Below are positions 62,608 through 64,000 of a stretch of 64,000 nucleotides of DNA, one piece after another (within the stretch, counting starts at the first letter, position 1; every line of letters begins with the position of its first letter). Below the pieces are notes generated by a model. It was not told the origin of the DNA, searched no databases, and was given only the letters and a program-made list of their open reading frames with translations. The translations under genes were made by a program, and so were the position numbers. The DNA is from Acanthochromis polyacanthus (lineage: Eukaryota > Chordata > Actinopteri > Pomacentridae): assembly GCF_021347895.1 (NCBI RefSeq), contig NC_067121.1:34955974-35019973 (forward strand), read 5' to 3'.

Positions 62608-64000
62608 CTGGAGACAAGAACAAAGAGGAAAAACATTAATACTGCAGAGGCAAATAAAAACCAGGCACAAAGAAACATTAATTGTATTTACAGCAGGTAT
62701 GGCAACAAAGTGAGTTCACCTCTGTGATAATGTTTTACTTTTTGTGGTGCTGTGTCAGAGGCAACTTAAAGTCAAAAATCAAGAAAATCGGGTTATAAAT
62801 TCAGCAACCTCAGCACTGCCTGCATTAGCTCATACTGTACAGTGCTGCACAGCCTCTGTTGTGTAATGTTGTTCTCAGGTCAAAGCCGGGGGTGGGGGTG
62901 GTGGGGGAGTTAAAGAAGTGTCTGCCATGGATGAGATAATGCTGTATAGAGTCTGCCAACACTACCTCACTTCATTGTCCTTGATCAGCAGGGCACAGGG
63001 TGGGGCCCACCTGTTTGTGTGTTAGTGTGTGTGTCATTGGGAGTCAGGAGGTGTAAGTGGGCCGTGAGCGTATTTAAAGAGTGTGCATTTTGCATGGTCT
63101 GCGAGCCTTTGTGTTTGTGCAACATACATCCCACCTCTCAACGTTTACCTCCGAGTCTGTCTGAGTTGGCTAAAAATAACGCCTATTGAAATCAGTGCTT
63201 AATGTTGGAGGACACTTCCTGATTTCCTGTATTTGGCCAATCAAATGGGCTTTTTATAGCCCCCGAACAATAGGCCCCGCCTCGGCCAGGACATCCCGTT
63301 TAGACTGCTTGTCACCACGGCAACAAGAGGGCCAGGTAGAGGGGACTCCCTCTCCGTCTCGTCGCTGGCGTTTCTGTCTTTTAAGGCACAAATGCATACA
63401 CATGCAGGCCTCGGGGGACGTGTATCCTTGCTCACATATTGGTCTGTCAGAACAGTTTCCTGCTAGAGGACTCATCAGGACACACACTTACACTCACACG
63501 CACACACACACACACGTACACGCATCATCCCCCTCTCCCCTCCTTGCTCAGAGCGTGTGTGTGCATACCAGCCTCCCATTCTCCTGCGCTGCTGCTTAAC
63601 AGAGCCCAAAGCACTGGACACGTTAAGTGACTTTGAAAAATAGGTAATCGATGACCCCCGCTTTTTCTCACTCTTTCTTTCCCTGCCTCTCTTTCATACC
63701 TCTCTTTCCCTTCTCACACCTTTTCAATCATGCATCATCCATTTATAATTTTGCGGCTCCCCAACATTCATTCATTCGAGTCATTTCTTTCTTTCCTTCC
63801 CATCACCTCTCTACGTATCCACGCTGTTCATCTCCTCCCTTTCCTCCTCCAGCATGCTCCCTTCACATATTTCCCTTTCTCTCCTTGTTTCTCCATCTCC
63901 CTTTCTCCCCCCTCCTCACCCTCTCCTCCTCTTTATTGCTTTGACAAGATAATTTGAGTCATGCTGAAGCCATCGCCATCCGCCACAGCAAACAAAGAAA
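62608..64000 (-). other. rnf220: part of the upstream rnf220 intron
   Basis: Sequence upstream of the first visible exon. It contains the X-box region (63.2-63.34 kb), a CA run near 63.5 kb and a pyrimidine-rich tract from 63.65 to 63.94 kb. No further coding exon was found before the window end. Confidence 0.8.
63311..63324 (+). promoter_or_regulatory. RFX X-box motif
   Basis: GTCACCACGGCAAC fits the RFX consensus GTNRCC-NN-RGYAAC at every position. It lies in a repeat-free stretch (63220-63340) with a SOX-like AACAATAG at 63267, in the 5'-most intron visible. Binding is inferred only. Confidence 0.45.

Overview
The window is vertebrate nuclear DNA, almost certainly from a ray-finned fish and probably a percomorph. 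It has small conserved exons in multi-kilobase introns, GT-AG splice sites, very long (CA/TG)n tracts, and many teleost-type interspersed repeats (Tc1/mariner, hAT and piggyBac-like DNA elements, a tRNA-derived SINE, LINE 3' ends). There are no operons or other prokaryotic features.

One protein-coding gene fills most of it: rnf220, on the minus strand. It encodes an E3 ubiquitin ligase with a C-terminal RING finger. I recover the last 12 coding exons in order from 62607 down to the stop codon at 10434-10436. All have GT-AG boundaries and all phases are compatible, giving 396 codons plus a stop. The order is: a C2HC-like zinc finger (exon at 62.5 kb); an IKREGESP motif (48.3 kb); a basic stretch and second C2HC-like finger (40.0 kb); an acidic FEEYEW/ATALLEGGFR block (38.4 kb); a DSDADLDVDGDDTLEYGK block (29.5 kb); a serine-rich linker (28.8 kb); a coiled coil (18.4 kb); and a C3HC4 RING split over exons at 18.4, 14.3 and 10.5 kb. 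The 5' coding exon(s) and promoter lie beyond 64000. The 3' UTR probably ends near 8740, at an AATAAA on the minus strand (8758-8763). Below in this text, 'residue N' counts from the first complete codon in the window.

Positions 1-8.7 kb are the downstream intergenic flank. They hold decayed transposons and a SINE but no gene I can name; a weak pair of plus-strand exon-like segments lies near 1.8-2.0 kb. The introns hold an intact-looking tRNA-Thr(CGT) gene antisense to rnf220 (55.3 kb); a hAT element with a BED finger and an 8-bp target duplication (42.9-43.8 kb); a piggyBac-like element nested inside a TA-flanked fold-back element (19.0-20.1 kb); other palindromic MITEs; and several repeat-free, homeodomain/RFX-motif-rich stretches that may be conserved enhancers.

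The most interesting points are: (1) an unannotated 195-bp, phase 0-0, stop-free exon-like segment with strong splice signals, between the two exons that encode the first half of the RING; (2) an in-frame alternative donor that would remove the second zinc finger; (3) the datable nested transposon; (4) the intronic tRNA gene.
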